DNA of 64,000 nucleotides. Source: Aulosira sp. FACHB-615. GTDB lineage: Bacteria; Cyanobacteriota; Cyanobacteriia; Cyanobacteriales; Nostocaceae. Position numbers and translations under genes: made by a program. The notes beneath the pieces are model-generated. The model was not told the origin of the DNA. It did not search any database and saw only the letters and a program-made list of their open reading frames with translations. Location of the stretch: contig NZ_JACJSE010000006.1 in the NCBI RefSeq assembly GCF_014698045.1, positions 248,001 to 312,000 of the forward strand. Direction: 5' to 3'. Below, piece after piece: positions 54,504-63,324 of this stretch (position 1 is its first letter; each line of letters begins with the position of its first letter).

Positions 54504-54693
54504 AGTTCGTCTAGGAGCCTTTACCCTGTAAGGGTTTCAGCCGCCAAATCGACACCACTCTGAAGAACATTATAAATGTTGGGCGAAATTTAACCAAGTA
54601 CATAGCTCAAATCCTTACCCAGTAAGCAATCGACACCACTCAACGAAAAGTATAGGGTTTTGGGGATTTAGCGAGTGGTGTCGAAAAGTGAAC
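54504..54693 (-). promoter_or_regulatory. CRISPR leader (54.4-kb array)
   Basis: CGACACCACTC at 54550-54560 and 54631-54641 and its reverse complement at 54673-54683; CCTTTACCCTGTAAGGG hairpin next to the first repeat (54520-54536). Homologous to leaders at 40142-40326 and 63646-63835. Confidence 0.75.
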
Positions 54694-54709
54694 ATTTATC
54701 AGCGCCAAC

Positions 54710-55183
54710 GTTTCCAATAATTCCGCCCCTAAAGAATAGAAGCGGCTACATAATCATTTTGCTTTTTAGCGGTGTTAATGGTTTCCAATAATTCCGCCCC
54801 TAAAGAATAGAAGCGGCGATGTAGGATTCAAAATCACCGGATAGCCCTTTCGTTTCCAATAATTCCGCCCCTAAAGAATAGAAGCGGCTTAAAGTCATGC
54901 CCGATGTTTTGCAGCGTATCTTTAAACGTTTCCAATAATTCCGCCCCTAAAGAATAGAAGCGGCTAGTTATTAGCTATCTGGGCTACAGTTATATTTTGA
55001 ATGTTTCCAATAATTCCGCCCCTAAAGAATAGAAGCGGCCAACAGATGGCCGAGCAAGAACAAAAGCAGTTAGAGTTTCCAATAATTCCGCCCCTAAAGA
55101 ATAGAAGCGGCTACTGCGGAGGAATGCCAAGCCCAAAACGTTTATTGTTTCCAATAATTCCGCCCCTAAAGAATAGAAGCGGC
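54710..55183 (-). CRISPR. CRISPR array, 7 repeats / 6 spacers
   Basis: 37-bp repeats, identical as far as I can read, at 54710, 54781, 54852, 54928, 55003, 55075 and 55147 (plus strand begins GTTTCCAATAATTCCGCCCC, ends AGAATAGAAGCGGC). Spacers 34, 34, 39, 38, 35 and 35 bp. The shared GTTTCC..ATTCC end with the other two repeat types puts the crRNA on the minus strand, with the leader to the right (after 55183). The distal repeat abuts the leader of the neighbouring array within 20 bases. Confidence 0.97.
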
Positions 55184-55809
55184 TGCGGGCTTCTGAAACC
55201 TTGATATTGCAAAGGTTTTAAAGCCACTTTGCGCGGGACTAGAAAGAAAGTAGCATTTTAGCCGTTGGCTCGTCAAGACATCACCTTTGTAAATTGCCTC
55301 AAAAGCATAACAGGCAAAGCTTCTAGGAATTGCGCGGAACTCCATATTGTAGCCATCCACCTCAAAGCCATACAGCATCAGCCTTTGAACCACAAAAATT
55401 GCTTCAAATTCTTAAACACCCACTCATCCGCGCCAGTGAGTATGTCAACTGTGCAGTCAGATTACAGATAAAAATAGCGATCGCCATCATCCTGATACCA
55501 ATTTAATGTGAAGTTGCACATATTTCGATCCCCCTAAATCCCCCTTAAAAAGCTATCCATTACCCGGATCTTTCTCAACATTTATGAGAGTATTCACTCA
55601 CGCTTTTTCTAACCCTGATTACTTCGTTCTTAATTCTCAATAAAAAGCCAATTTTAGCGAGAAGATAAAAAGCGAATTTGTCAAGTATGCTTGACCCCTC
55701 AGCCTTCAAGATGACTACAAAACAAGCGTTTTAGGATTGTTAAGAAAGATGTGACTAATGGATAGGCTTCGGAGAGGGGTTGGGGAGAGGTTAATCGAAT
55801 TTGCGTAAT
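55184..55809. other. Leader side of the 7-repeat array; no gene
   Basis: Lies between cmr6/1 and the array. The first 200-300 bases must contain the array's leader and promoter; it lacks the CGACACCACTC motifs of the other leaders. A fragment of the GATCCCCCTAAATCCCCC repeat is at 55531-55550. Short frames here show no family likeness. Confidence 0.5.
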
Positions 55810-57552
55810 TTATGATGGCGATCGCGGCCAGAGTTTCTGAAAACCTTTGGCTTGATTTTGCTGGAAATTTAGAAACTTGACAAACTGTTTTGATTCGGGT
55901 GAATCATCGGGAAACAGCGTCAGCAGTTCTAAATAGCCAACGGTGGTTTTGGGTATAGGTTTATTAGGATTTTTGGGATCTTTGACTAGGCGAACAAGCG
56001 GGTACATTCGATGCCAAAGTCTACCGATTTGCCCCATCTGTCCGGTAATTGACGAACGGTAAATTGAACCTTCTGGCTGCGTTCTCGAAATTGCTTCTTG
56101 GTAAGGGCCATGCAGCCAAAAAATAGCTTCACTGTCTTCTTTGTCATTGGCTTGTCGTCCCCAGACTTGCACGTTTTGGGGATGCCATGCTTCGCGCCAA
56201 GTAGTTGGTTGTTTGGGGCTGGGGGTGATGCCTTGCAACTGCATCCAATCTTGGGCAGTTTGCCGCACTTTATCGATAAATTCGCCCACTTGCTCTAGTT
56301 TACGCACTTGCACATCTCGAATGAGCGATCGCTCTCCCAACCATTGCCAGTGACAACCAATTAGCGGTTTGTATCCCTCTTCGTAGTATTCTTCATAAAA
56401 TAGGCGATGATCTGCCCGTCGCCAAGATTTGCCAAAACCACCTAACACAACAGCGAACCGCGTTAAATCAGCTACCAATTTTTTCAAAGCTTCTTCTTGT
56501 TGAGAATCAGCCAGTTTACTAGCCAGTAACCAAACTAATTCACCCTCAACATTATAAGTAGGTTGGGCGTAGGAACCTCTGCCAAAGCTTTCTATCTCTA
56601 ACCGAGAATCTCGAAAACTCATCCCCAAAAGCCCGATATTGCCCTTACCTTGGACACTACCAAACAAATTGTTGACAATTTGCTCTGCCATGTCTGCATT
56701 CGTCAACCCGCCAAAAATTCGCAAAGCATGACCCCGCAAACCAGCCCGAAAAATATTAGCGCGAAACTCCCCTGTGCCATCAATTAACTTGGCTGCTTGT
56801 CCCTGGCCTTTGATGCGTGCTTGGTAAAGAATATTGCCCTTGTGTTGTTCTGGTTGCCCGTAGCCAGCACAGACACGACAACCAATGCCTGTGGAAAGTG
56901 CCTTTTCCCATATTTCCCAGACTGTCTGCCAATCTACATTTTTAGCGTTACTAGAAATGCCAAATTGTAGTTCTGGTTTATACAAGGAAATTTGGATAAA
57001 CGCGCTTGATGGTTTATTTTCTTTCTTGACTTGCCAATCTTGCTGCGGATTCACAATCTTTACATTTTTTTTCTCAATCCCAACTTGCCAATTCTGCTGC
57101 GGATGCACAATGTCTACTAAATTTTCCGTCCAGGCAGTATCAGTAGGATAACCACCATGAAAACGTAAAATTCCTGGTTGCAATTCTCCATCAGCCAAAA
57201 TTGTGCCGCAGTACAATGCTGCTTGTTCTTTGGTGCAAGCGCGACGAAAAATCCCCTTCATACTGCTACCAGGATAAAACGGCCAGCCCCTCGCGCCAAT
57301 CACCGGGCGAATTACACCATCATCTTGACCGCTATTGGTAATAAATCGCCAAGTTAAGGTGTAAGTCCGAGTTTGAACTTCAGCCCCAGTTTCGGGGAGA
57401 TTAGGATAAGCTTTATCTACCCATTCATCAGCCCAACGTGTAGCGTCTTGTTCTTCTGCACCAGGAACCAGCCTTTGAATTTGGCAACGTCCATTAATCT
57501 GCGCCCGAAACATCATTGGAACTTTTTTAGCGGGGTCGGGAATGACAGTCAT
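55810..57552 (-). CDS. Double-RAMP Cmr protein (Cmr6-like plus Cmr1-like)
   Basis: 580 aa, about the sum of two RAMP proteins. First region: RPVIGARGWPFYPGSSMKGI (82-101), a classic RAMP entry signature as in Cmr6, with a glycine-rich end CRVCAGYGQPEQ (225-236). Second region: FRAGLRGHALRIFGGLTN (268-285) and LGGFGKSWRRADH (about 375-390), which fits a second Cmr1/Cas7-like domain. The ORF overlaps cmr5 by 4 bases and is the last gene of the operon. No separate cmr1 or cmr6 exists here, so it probably fills both places in the complex. A short internal repeat (IVHPQQNWQV / IVNPQQDWQV, 148-157 and 166-175) is odd. Confidence 0.8.
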   Translation of the reverse strand: MTVIPDPAKKVPMMFRAQINGRCQIQRLVPGAEEQDATRWADEWVDKAYPNLPETGAEVQTRTYTLTWRFITNSGQDDGVIRPVIGARGWPFYPGSSMKGIFRRACTKEQAALYCGTILADGELQPGILRFHGGYPTDTAWTENLVDIVHPQQNWQVGIEKKNVKIVNPQQDWQVKKENKPSSAFIQISLYKPELQFGISSNAKNVDWQTVWEIWEKALSTGIGCRVCAGYGQPEQHKGNILYQARIKGQGQAAKLIDGTGEFRANIFRAGLRGHALRIFGGLTNADMAEQIVNNLFGSVQGKGNIGLLGMSFRDSRLEIESFGRGSYAQPTYNVEGELVWLLASKLADSQQEEALKKLVADLTRFAVVLGGFGKSWRRADHRLFYEEYYEEGYKPLIGCHWQWLGERSLIRDVQVRKLEQVGEFIDKVRQTAQDWMQLQGITPSPKQPTTWREAWHPQNVQVWGRQANDKEDSEAIFWLHGPYQEAISRTQPEGSIYRSSITGQMGQIGRLWHRMYPLVRLVKDPKNPNKPIPKTTVGYLELLTLFPDDSPESKQFVKFLNFQQNQAKGFQKLWPRSPS

Positions 57553-57953
57553 GATTTTTCCCCTTTATATCGTTGCGTCCACCAAACAATACAGTCACAT
57601 AGTTGCGTCAGCACTGCTAATGCTACCCGTTGGTCATTGATATCCAATTGCCAGAGTTTATCAGACATTGTTTGAATCTGCTCAACATTATTGAGGTTGA
57701 CAGCATCATTGGGAATTTCGACTCCAGCTTTTTTCATAATTGCTGCTAAAGCATCCCAAGTTGCTTTCCAATATTCAGCTTTCTCCGGTTCTTTAGCTTT
57801 TAAACGCAGATGTTCTCCCCAAAAACGTTCCAACCCGTAAGCAACAGACATCCGCATTTTGTAAGATTGGTTGAGAGACTTTTCATCTCGCTTTTTAGCA
57901 TTTATTACCAATTGTTGTGCTGTCCGGTCTAGTCCGTAAGATTTCCAAGCCAT
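57549..57953 (-). CDS. cmr5: Cmr5, type III-B small subunit
   Basis: 134 aa, all-helical. MAWKSYGLDRTAQQLVINAK and YKMRMSVAYGLERFWGEHLR fit the cyanobacterial Cmr5/Cas11 type. It starts in a TAATG junction with cmr4 and ends in a 4-base overlap with the next gene. In Cmr complexes several Cmr5 copies line the crRNA-target duplex along the Cmr4 backbone. Confidence 0.88.
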   Translation of the reverse strand: MAWKSYGLDRTAQQLVINAKKRDEKSLNQSYKMRMSVAYGLERFWGEHLRLKAKEPEKAEYWKATWDALAAIMKKAGVEIPNDAVNLNNVEQIQTMSDKLWQLDINDQRVALAVLTQLCDCIVWWTQRYKGEKS

Positions 57954-58762
57954 TATTTATATGCTCCCCCTAAAGTAACTTGACAACGACCAAAGCCAAT
58001 TGACTCTAGTCCACCAAAATAAAGTTCATCAGACGCATCATTTCCAAAGGGTTGCCAACCTGTTTGTTTCAAGGCAATTGGAAAAATTAAGATACTTCCT
58101 TCTGGTAAAGCTTCGACGTTAAAAAATGCACCGCCTTCTACTTTCTTTTCGCTGTCGGCAAGTTTGACTCGGCTTTGGCGGTAAAGTGCCATGTCGTGCA
58201 GCATGGCAATATCATTGTTATCAACTACAACTAAGTTGTTTGGATTCAAGTTAGATCCGGTTGGTATCCAATCTGAGAGGTCTTCATCTTTCTGGATTTC
58301 GATAAAGCCTAAGTTAAAAAACAAAACTTTACGGTTAGTGTCTACTTGACGACCTTGCAAAGCTTTGGGTGCTGTGTAAGGGTCTGGTAGATTTGCATTG
58401 ATGCCAGTAATTTGCTTGTAACGTTTGAGTAACCAAGGACAAGTTACCCAAACAATCGGTTGTCCGGGACAGAAAACAGGTAGCCAGACTAAGGAGGCGT
58501 ATTCAAACTTAACTAAGGCTTCGGTGGTGGTGTTTTCTTCACCTAATACAGCTTCGTGACCATACCATGTTCTTTCTGTACCTTGTTCGTGCGATCGCAT
58601 ATCTGCCCGAAATCTACCACGAATTGAACTACCAGGAATAATCCCAGTTTGGGTAAATTGGTCACGGAAAATTAAGTTCAAATTCCCGGTTTCTTCTCCC
58701 GCACTTGCACCGACGTGCAGAGGTGCTAAGGTTTCGATGATGCCGTAGGCTTTTTTGTACAT
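57953..58762 (-). CDS. cmr4: Cmr4, type III-B backbone (Cas7)
   Basis: 269 aa from the ATG at 58760-58762. A longer frame starts inside the dispersed repeat and is rejected. MYKKAYGIIETLAPLHVGAS is the typical Cmr4 opening, followed by RDQFTQTGIIPGSSIRGRFR, the Cas7 signature, and an acidic GLESIGFGRCQVTL end with the RAMP glycine loop. In Cmr4 a catalytic Asp near residue 26-32 cleaves target RNA at 6-nt steps; which Asp serves here (for example D in FRDQFTQ) cannot be fixed by eye. Confidence 0.93.
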   Translation of the reverse strand: MYKKAYGIIETLAPLHVGASAGEETGNLNLIFRDQFTQTGIIPGSSIRGRFRADMRSHEQGTERTWYGHEAVLGEENTTTEALVKFEYASLVWLPVFCPGQPIVWVTCPWLLKRYKQITGINANLPDPYTAPKALQGRQVDTNRKVLFFNLGFIEIQKDEDLSDWIPTGSNLNPNNLVVVDNNDIAMLHDMALYRQSRVKLADSEKKVEGGAFFNVEALPEGSILIFPIALKQTGWQPFGNDASDELYFGGLESIGFGRCQVTLGGAYK

Positions 58763-58825
58763 TGATATTACTCCATATTGATAACTGTTAACTGATAACG
58801 CTGAAGGTGAAGTTGTAGTGAAGGT

Positions 58826-58901
58826 GTAGGTTGGGTGGAGGAACGGAACCCAACATTCACGCATACTCTGTTGGGTTACGCTATCGCTACACCCAACCTA
58901 C
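58826..58901. repeat. Dispersed repeat inserted between cmr3 and cmr4
   Basis: 76 bp of the GTAGGTTGGGT family, ends GTAGGTTGGGT / ACCCAACCTAC. Flanked on both sides by TAACTGATAAC-type short repeats (58787-58799 and 58908-58935). It breaks the otherwise tight spacing of the cmr operon. Confidence 0.85.
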
Positions 58902-58929
58902 TATTCTGATAACTGTTAACTGATAACTG

Positions 58930-60021
58930 CTAACTGTTAAAGGGTAGGGCTAGTCCGCTTCCCCAGCGTTTGAAGGAAGGGCCTTCTTTGGGGAACCATT
59001 CAGGGTTCCATGTTTGCCAAGCTTTGAGGGGTGTTTTCATGACATAAACGGTTCCCGCCGGAATTGCATAACGTCCCCGTGATAGGCGTTTGGTTTTGCC
59101 TTCACCACCAAGTCGATAGCGGGAAGGGTGGGGACGTTCAGTCAACAGGGTGTCTAAATACAGTTCGCTATCCCACGCCTCTGGATAGCGAGTTGATAGG
59201 CGATTTGACCCCCAAATTGCTGGGGTAATTAAAGCGAAACTCTTGCCAACATCTTGTGTGAGCAGATTTTTGATAGATTCATCCAATGGCAGACATCGCA
59301 CATCTACTATATGTCCCTCACCGCCAAAGCGATACCAACCATCATTAACTTTGTCATTGCAGAGATAAACTAAGCAGTAATCGGGGTCTAGTTGAACTCC
59401 GTTTTCTAAAAATAAACTGCCTCTTTCGCTGCCGTCTTCTAGTTTTTCTATCTTGACGCACCGTTCATCTTCTCTTAGTTGGGGGTGCAATTGTGGAACT
59501 GGTTTCCAAGGTGATTTTTTGACTTTTGGCGGGTTACTCCAATCAATTGATGTTAATTTTTCCCAGTCTTCTATTGCTAACCAATGGCTACTTTCAAATT
59601 TATCTGATGGTGATTCTTCATTTTGATTTTGCCATTTGGCTCCATTCCAACTTAATTGATATGAAATTTTTGCTTCTCCTTTCTTAACTAAACAATTAAA
59701 AGGTGTCGGCACATAAAAGTTCTGCGGAGAACAACTTTTTGCCCAAAAAGGGCCAGCAAAATGTAAAGGTTCGATTTTGGCTTTGCGCTTTTCTTCGTCA
59801 GATTCCTCTTGGGTATATGTAGCCGAAAATAAACCAGATAAGCTGGCTGTGCTTGGGGGAAAGCTTGTCCCGGAACGTCCTACTAAGTTGTCTGGTGATA
59901 AAAATCTGCCAGCACTGCCATATAAAAAACCTAATGGTTCAATGACTACCAAATACTTAAAAAGTGACTCTGTTGTAGCATTACTGCTAGAATCCCTACC
60001 TGATATTTCTACTACTGACAT
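58930..60021 (-). CDS. cmr3: Cmr3 (Cas5-type) subunit
   Basis: 363 aa. VIEPLGFLYGSAGRFLSPDN and FPPSTASLSGLF (about 52-63) are hallmark Cmr3 motifs; GRYAIPAGTVYVMKTPL near the C-terminus is the second conserved block. Cmr3 contacts the 8-nt crRNA 5' handle and Cas10. Overlaps the end of cas10 by 10 bases, so they are translated together. Confidence 0.93.
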   Translation of the reverse strand: MSVVEISGRDSSSNATTESLFKYLVVIEPLGFLYGSAGRFLSPDNLVGRSGTSFPPSTASLSGLFSATYTQEESDEEKRKAKIEPLHFAGPFWAKSCSPQNFYVPTPFNCLVKKGEAKISYQLSWNGAKWQNQNEESPSDKFESSHWLAIEDWEKLTSIDWSNPPKVKKSPWKPVPQLHPQLREDERCVKIEKLEDGSERGSLFLENGVQLDPDYCLVYLCNDKVNDGWYRFGGEGHIVDVRCLPLDESIKNLLTQDVGKSFALITPAIWGSNRLSTRYPEAWDSELYLDTLLTERPHPSRYRLGGEGKTKRLSRGRYAIPAGTVYVMKTPLKAWQTWNPEWFPKEGPSFKRWGSGLALPFNS

Positions 60022-62027
60022 AATTGAAATCCTATTTTTGCAAGATTAATAATCCAGTTATTTAGTGCTTCATTGGCATCCTTGCAGTCTTTTTTATTTC
60101 CTAAAATGCCATAGGAGATAATTTTTTTCTTTTCATTGTCTTCTTCAGGTTGATTCCAGAGGATTTTGTTATCTTTAAGATTGAGGCGTTTATTTACATC
60201 AGGAAAGTAAATTTTAAACAAAGCTAAAGCTATCTCAGTTTGTTCACCTTTAAACGCGTGACGGGATTCTAGTAACGCCACATCTGCATAGATATGTCCC
60301 CAGTTGGCTTTTGCGCCTGTTTGTCCGTGGCGATCGCAATATCCTTGCAATACTTCCTGCAAACACCACCAAGGACAAACCCAATCTATATAATTACCTC
60401 CATTAAACAAGATGCGAATAGCCAGGCGATCGCGTCCTTGATTTTTGGCGATTTTCTCTACATCTCTGCAATTTTGTAATACCTCTCGCTGCGGAACACC
60501 AGGCGCAGCCCAAACAAATCCCACACTCACGCCAATTGGTTGTTTATGTTGTTTCCATAAGGCGTTCTCGTTTGCGGAATTAAAGTTATAAAACCAATCA
60601 AGGCATTCTTGAGGTTTAAGTACAGGTTCTCTAAACAATATTTCTGCTTCTTGATACTTAAGACCTGCGTCTGCTAGTGCTTCTTTTAAAATTCCATCGC
60701 TTTTATAATTATCTTTAATGATTTGAGCAAATTCATGTCTAAGTTCAACAGAAAGTTTTACGTCTTTATGTAAACCTCTACTGTCAAATTCTTGTCGGAA
60801 AGTAGTTATTTCTTTTGCTAATTTTGGTGCGGATTTTCCTGCTTTATCAGTTAAGTATGTCACTAATTTTCCGAGAAATCTTTTGTCAGGAGGAGTGCGA
60901 TATAAAACACCTAAAAAATCATCACCACCTGCATAAATTATTCTACCACAACCTGTATTATTCAAGCTTTTTTTTAATATGTTTTCACCCCAAGTTATCA
61001 TAGCAAGGCTAAAATTATTAGTCTCTATATCTGATAATTTTTTGAGATATTCTCCGGCTTTATCCCCATCACCTTGAAACCAGCCAGTCCAACGATTATC
61101 AGGTTCTAATTTGTCTTTTTTTCTCTTTGTATTCAGCCGATTTAAATCACGATATGTTTCAGGAATCTCTTGTGTAGGAATACCTATAGGAGATGCGATC
61201 GCCTCTAAAGTAATCAGACGTTTAATCAGTTCAGCAATACTCAATTCCTCATCGGGGTCTATAATACCTGAACCATATTCCCTAATGAGTTCGTCACGTT
61301 CTTGCTGACTAATTTTAGGAAATCTTTCTTCAATAAATTTAATAAATCCTTGACCATATCTCTCAACTAACCTGCTATGTATTTCTGGATTCTTTTTCTT
61401 GAGTTCATTTCTAATATGCTCAATAAAATCATGACCGACTGCATAACTTAACTGCTGGTAAAACGCTTTAATTTCATTTTTTTGAGTTTCATATTTATAG
61501 GTTTTAGGATGATTACTACCTAGACTGGGAATTGCGATCGCATCTGCACCAGATAAGGTTGAACTTTCACCAGTCCAGTTAATCGCTGTCCAATTGCGCC
61601 GACGCTTGATTTGATCTAAATTACCTCGCGCGTTAGTAATTGATTCACCTTGTCCCCAAAAAAATTCCCAAGCGTAACTTGACCATAAATTCCATGTTCT
61701 TCGCCAATGATATTCACCAGGAACATGATCTTCAATCCATTGGCGACAAGTTTGTATAACTCCATCCCAAGCAGAGTCGAAAACTTCTTTAACTTCTGTT
61801 TCGGGAAAATCACCTTTAATAATTATTTGATTAGGAGTTCCTTGCGTCAAATTGATAGTAGCTGGAGAAACCACCCAAAATCCTTTATCTCTGGCTTTCC
61901 TACAAATGGTACTGGCTAGATAAGACAAGATAAAAGAACTACCGTATAAATCTCGTAACTTTCGAGATTTTTCGATAAACCCCTGAACGGGTGCAAAAGT
62001 AATTGCTGTGTAAACTTGATTAGCCAT
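60012..62027 (-). CDS. cas10: Cas10/Cmr2 with cyclase motif, no HD domain
   Basis: 671 aa, short for Cmr2 (about 850-1000). It starts directly at the first palm region (MANQVYTAITFAPVQGFIEK, SRKLRDLYGSSFILSYLAST), so the N-terminal HD nuclease domain of typical Cmr2 is missing. First palm: GDGDKAGEYL (319-328). Second palm: YAGGDDFLG with the GGDD of cyclic-oligoadenylate synthesis at 367-370. A C-terminal helical domain follows. It is the first gene of cas10-cmr3-cmr4-cmr5-cmr6/1. The expected activity is cOA signalling on target RNA binding, without HD-dependent DNA cleavage. Confidence 0.93.
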   Translation of the reverse strand: MANQVYTAITFAPVQGFIEKSRKLRDLYGSSFILSYLASTICRKARDKGFWVVSPATINLTQGTPNQIIIKGDFPETEVKEVFDSAWDGVIQTCRQWIEDHVPGEYHWRRTWNLWSSYAWEFFWGQGESITNARGNLDQIKRRRNWTAINWTGESSTLSGADAIAIPSLGSNHPKTYKYETQKNEIKAFYQQLSYAVGHDFIEHIRNELKKKNPEIHSRLVERYGQGFIKFIEERFPKISQQERDELIREYGSGIIDPDEELSIAELIKRLITLEAIASPIGIPTQEIPETYRDLNRLNTKRKKDKLEPDNRWTGWFQGDGDKAGEYLKKLSDIETNNFSLAMITWGENILKKSLNNTGCGRIIYAGGDDFLGVLYRTPPDKRFLGKLVTYLTDKAGKSAPKLAKEITTFRQEFDSRGLHKDVKLSVELRHEFAQIIKDNYKSDGILKEALADAGLKYQEAEILFREPVLKPQECLDWFYNFNSANENALWKQHKQPIGVSVGFVWAAPGVPQREVLQNCRDVEKIAKNQGRDRLAIRILFNGGNYIDWVCPWWCLQEVLQGYCDRHGQTGAKANWGHIYADVALLESRHAFKGEQTEIALALFKIYFPDVNKRLNLKDNKILWNQPEEDNEKKKIISYGILGNKKDCKDANEALNNWIINLAKIGFQLCQ

Positions 62028-62152
62028 AGCTAAAGTAATCCAATTTCACAAATTGAACAATCAGATTTAAATTATGCAGAATAGAGAAAAAACGCGATAT
62101 TACTTTCTAAAATAGTCGCTTTTAGCACTCAATTACATCAATTTATGATGAA

Positions 62153-62287
62153 TTAACACTTCGTCAAATGAATTAATACCTCAGCTAAAATATTTACCAT
62201 TGGACGAGTTGATAAATTTTCGCCCCGCTTTAAACCATGCACACTACCTGTAAGTAATGGTGCTGTTTCTAACAGCTTATTTGTATT
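62153..62287 (-). pseudogene. In-frame continuation of the csx3-AAA gene past its stop
   Basis: After the TAA at 62288-62290 the same frame stays open for 44 codons: NTNKLLETAPLLTGSVHGLK then RGENLSTRPMVNILAEVLIH then LTKC and stop. It looks protein-coding (GLxRG..ST.P.VN.LAE pattern), the sort of C-terminal helix expected for this ATPase. Either a nonsense mutation cut the protein, or these bases are the tail of an older gene form. Confidence 0.6.
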
Positions 62288-63118
62288 TTATTGCCAATTA
62301 TGAGCTAGAAAAACTTCGTCCTGTGCTGCATCTAATTGGCTATAAATTTTGGCAATTACTTTTAATCCTAGTTTATGACAAAATTCTTCCCACTCAGCAA
62401 ATTCGTCTATTTTTCCTGATAAGATAACTGCGTGGGTTGCTGGCTGCATAATTAGCTCATTTTCTGGTGTGATTTTACCACCAACGTCAATAATATTAAT
62501 TAGCTGATTAGCACTTTTAACCCAATTAGCTGCTTTTTGGGTAAATTCTGGGGTAAAATCGGCTTTATTGATGTATTTGGTAGTTTTAGCTAGTTCTTCA
62601 TCATTTTCATAAGCTTCTTGATGCCATGAACCTTCGCCATCAGGACAAGCTGTAATTATATATGGATAAGGTGCGCCTAAGTTTCCTAAAATAGTCTTTT
62701 TTAGTCCATCTCGCAAACATGATTTACCAGAATTCTGCGGGCCGCACAATACCACTTTGATAGTTGAACGCACGGGTTGGGGTTCTTTAGTTTCGATTAA
62801 ATCACCAACTTTGTATTCTGTGGAACCGTGGGAAATGGTGACTATATAAGTTTTGTATCCTGGTGTGCCAATTTTGGGATCTAGAACAGCGATCGCCTGA
62901 TATAAATGTGATAGTTTATGCGCCATCACATAAGCTACAGGTACAGATTGCGGCCCGTCAATCAATAGGCGATTTCCCCCAGGAATTTGCCCAGAATCTA
63001 TCATCTGTTCTAATAATTCTAGAGCGTCGCGCACAATGCGATCGCCCTGCGCTGGTAAAACTCGATTAAATCCTACTCGTAAAACTTCGCCTTCTAAACG
63101 GATTTGGTAGCTGTGCAT
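62288..63118 (-). CDS. csx3: Csx3 fused to an AAA/P-loop domain
   Basis: 276 aa from the ATG at 63116-63118; a TTG 22 codons earlier is less likely. Residues 1-112 are a Csx3 domain (VLPAQGDRIVRDALELLEQM; LLIDGPQSVPVAYVMAHKLS; VLDPKIGTPGYKTYIVTISH); residues about 118-276 a P-loop NTPase with Walker A GPQNSGKS (126-133) and an IIDVGGK switch. Csx3 (Crn3) is known as a ring nuclease that degrades cyclic tetra-adenylate from Cas10, and Csx3-AAA fusions are known in cyanobacterial type III loci. It lies 260 bases upstream of cas10 on the same strand. The frame continues beyond its stop (62153-62287). Confidence 0.88.
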   Translation of the reverse strand: MHSYQIRLEGEVLRVGFNRVLPAQGDRIVRDALELLEQMIDSGQIPGGNRLLIDGPQSVPVAYVMAHKLSHLYQAIAVLDPKIGTPGYKTYIVTISHGSTEYKVGDLIETKEPQPVRSTIKVVLCGPQNSGKSCLRDGLKKTILGNLGAPYPYIITACPDGEGSWHQEAYENDEELAKTTKYINKADFTPEFTQKAANWVKSANQLINIIDVGGKITPENELIMQPATHAVILSGKIDEFAEWEEFCHKLGLKVIAKIYSQLDAAQDEVFLAHNWQ

Positions 63119-63250
63119 AGATAATTGCGATCGTTCAACAACAGTTTTACTATTGCATACCAGTGGAAACGGTGTTTTCCCCAAAAATGACGGCGCTAAA
63201 AATCAGGCGTAATCTTTAATCAAATCCCAAACGCCAAAATAGAGAAATAA

Positions 63251-63286
63251 AAGAGGTTAGATACTAATATATCTAACCTCTTTTTT
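63251..63286. terminator. Bidirectional terminator between array and csx3
   Basis: 13-bp stem AAGAGGTTAGATA (63251-63263) / TATCTAACCTCTT (63270-63282), followed by TTTT on the plus strand and by a T-rich stretch on the minus strand. It would end the minus-strand array transcript before csx3. Confidence 0.8.
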
Positions 63287-63324
63287 AGTTATCAAAACTA
63301 CAAAATTTAAGCTTCTAGTTTTGA

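Larger units (their letters stand above)
54054..54693. repeat. Right arm of the large inverted duplication
   Basis: Mirror of 40142-41022. It begins in the 3' end of the gene at 53791-54087 and ends just after the last leader motif. Gene, terminator, mobile repeat, trailer, array and leader are in the same order on the opposite strand. Confidence 0.85.

Noticed and set aside
55001..55204. 67-codon plus-strand frame with repeated FPIIPPLKNRSG
   Set aside because: It is the translation of CRISPR repeats, not a protein.
58763..58864. Extended N-terminus for Cmr4 (34 more residues)
   Set aside because: Encoded by the dispersed repeat; Cmr4 proteins begin at MYKKAYG-like sequences.
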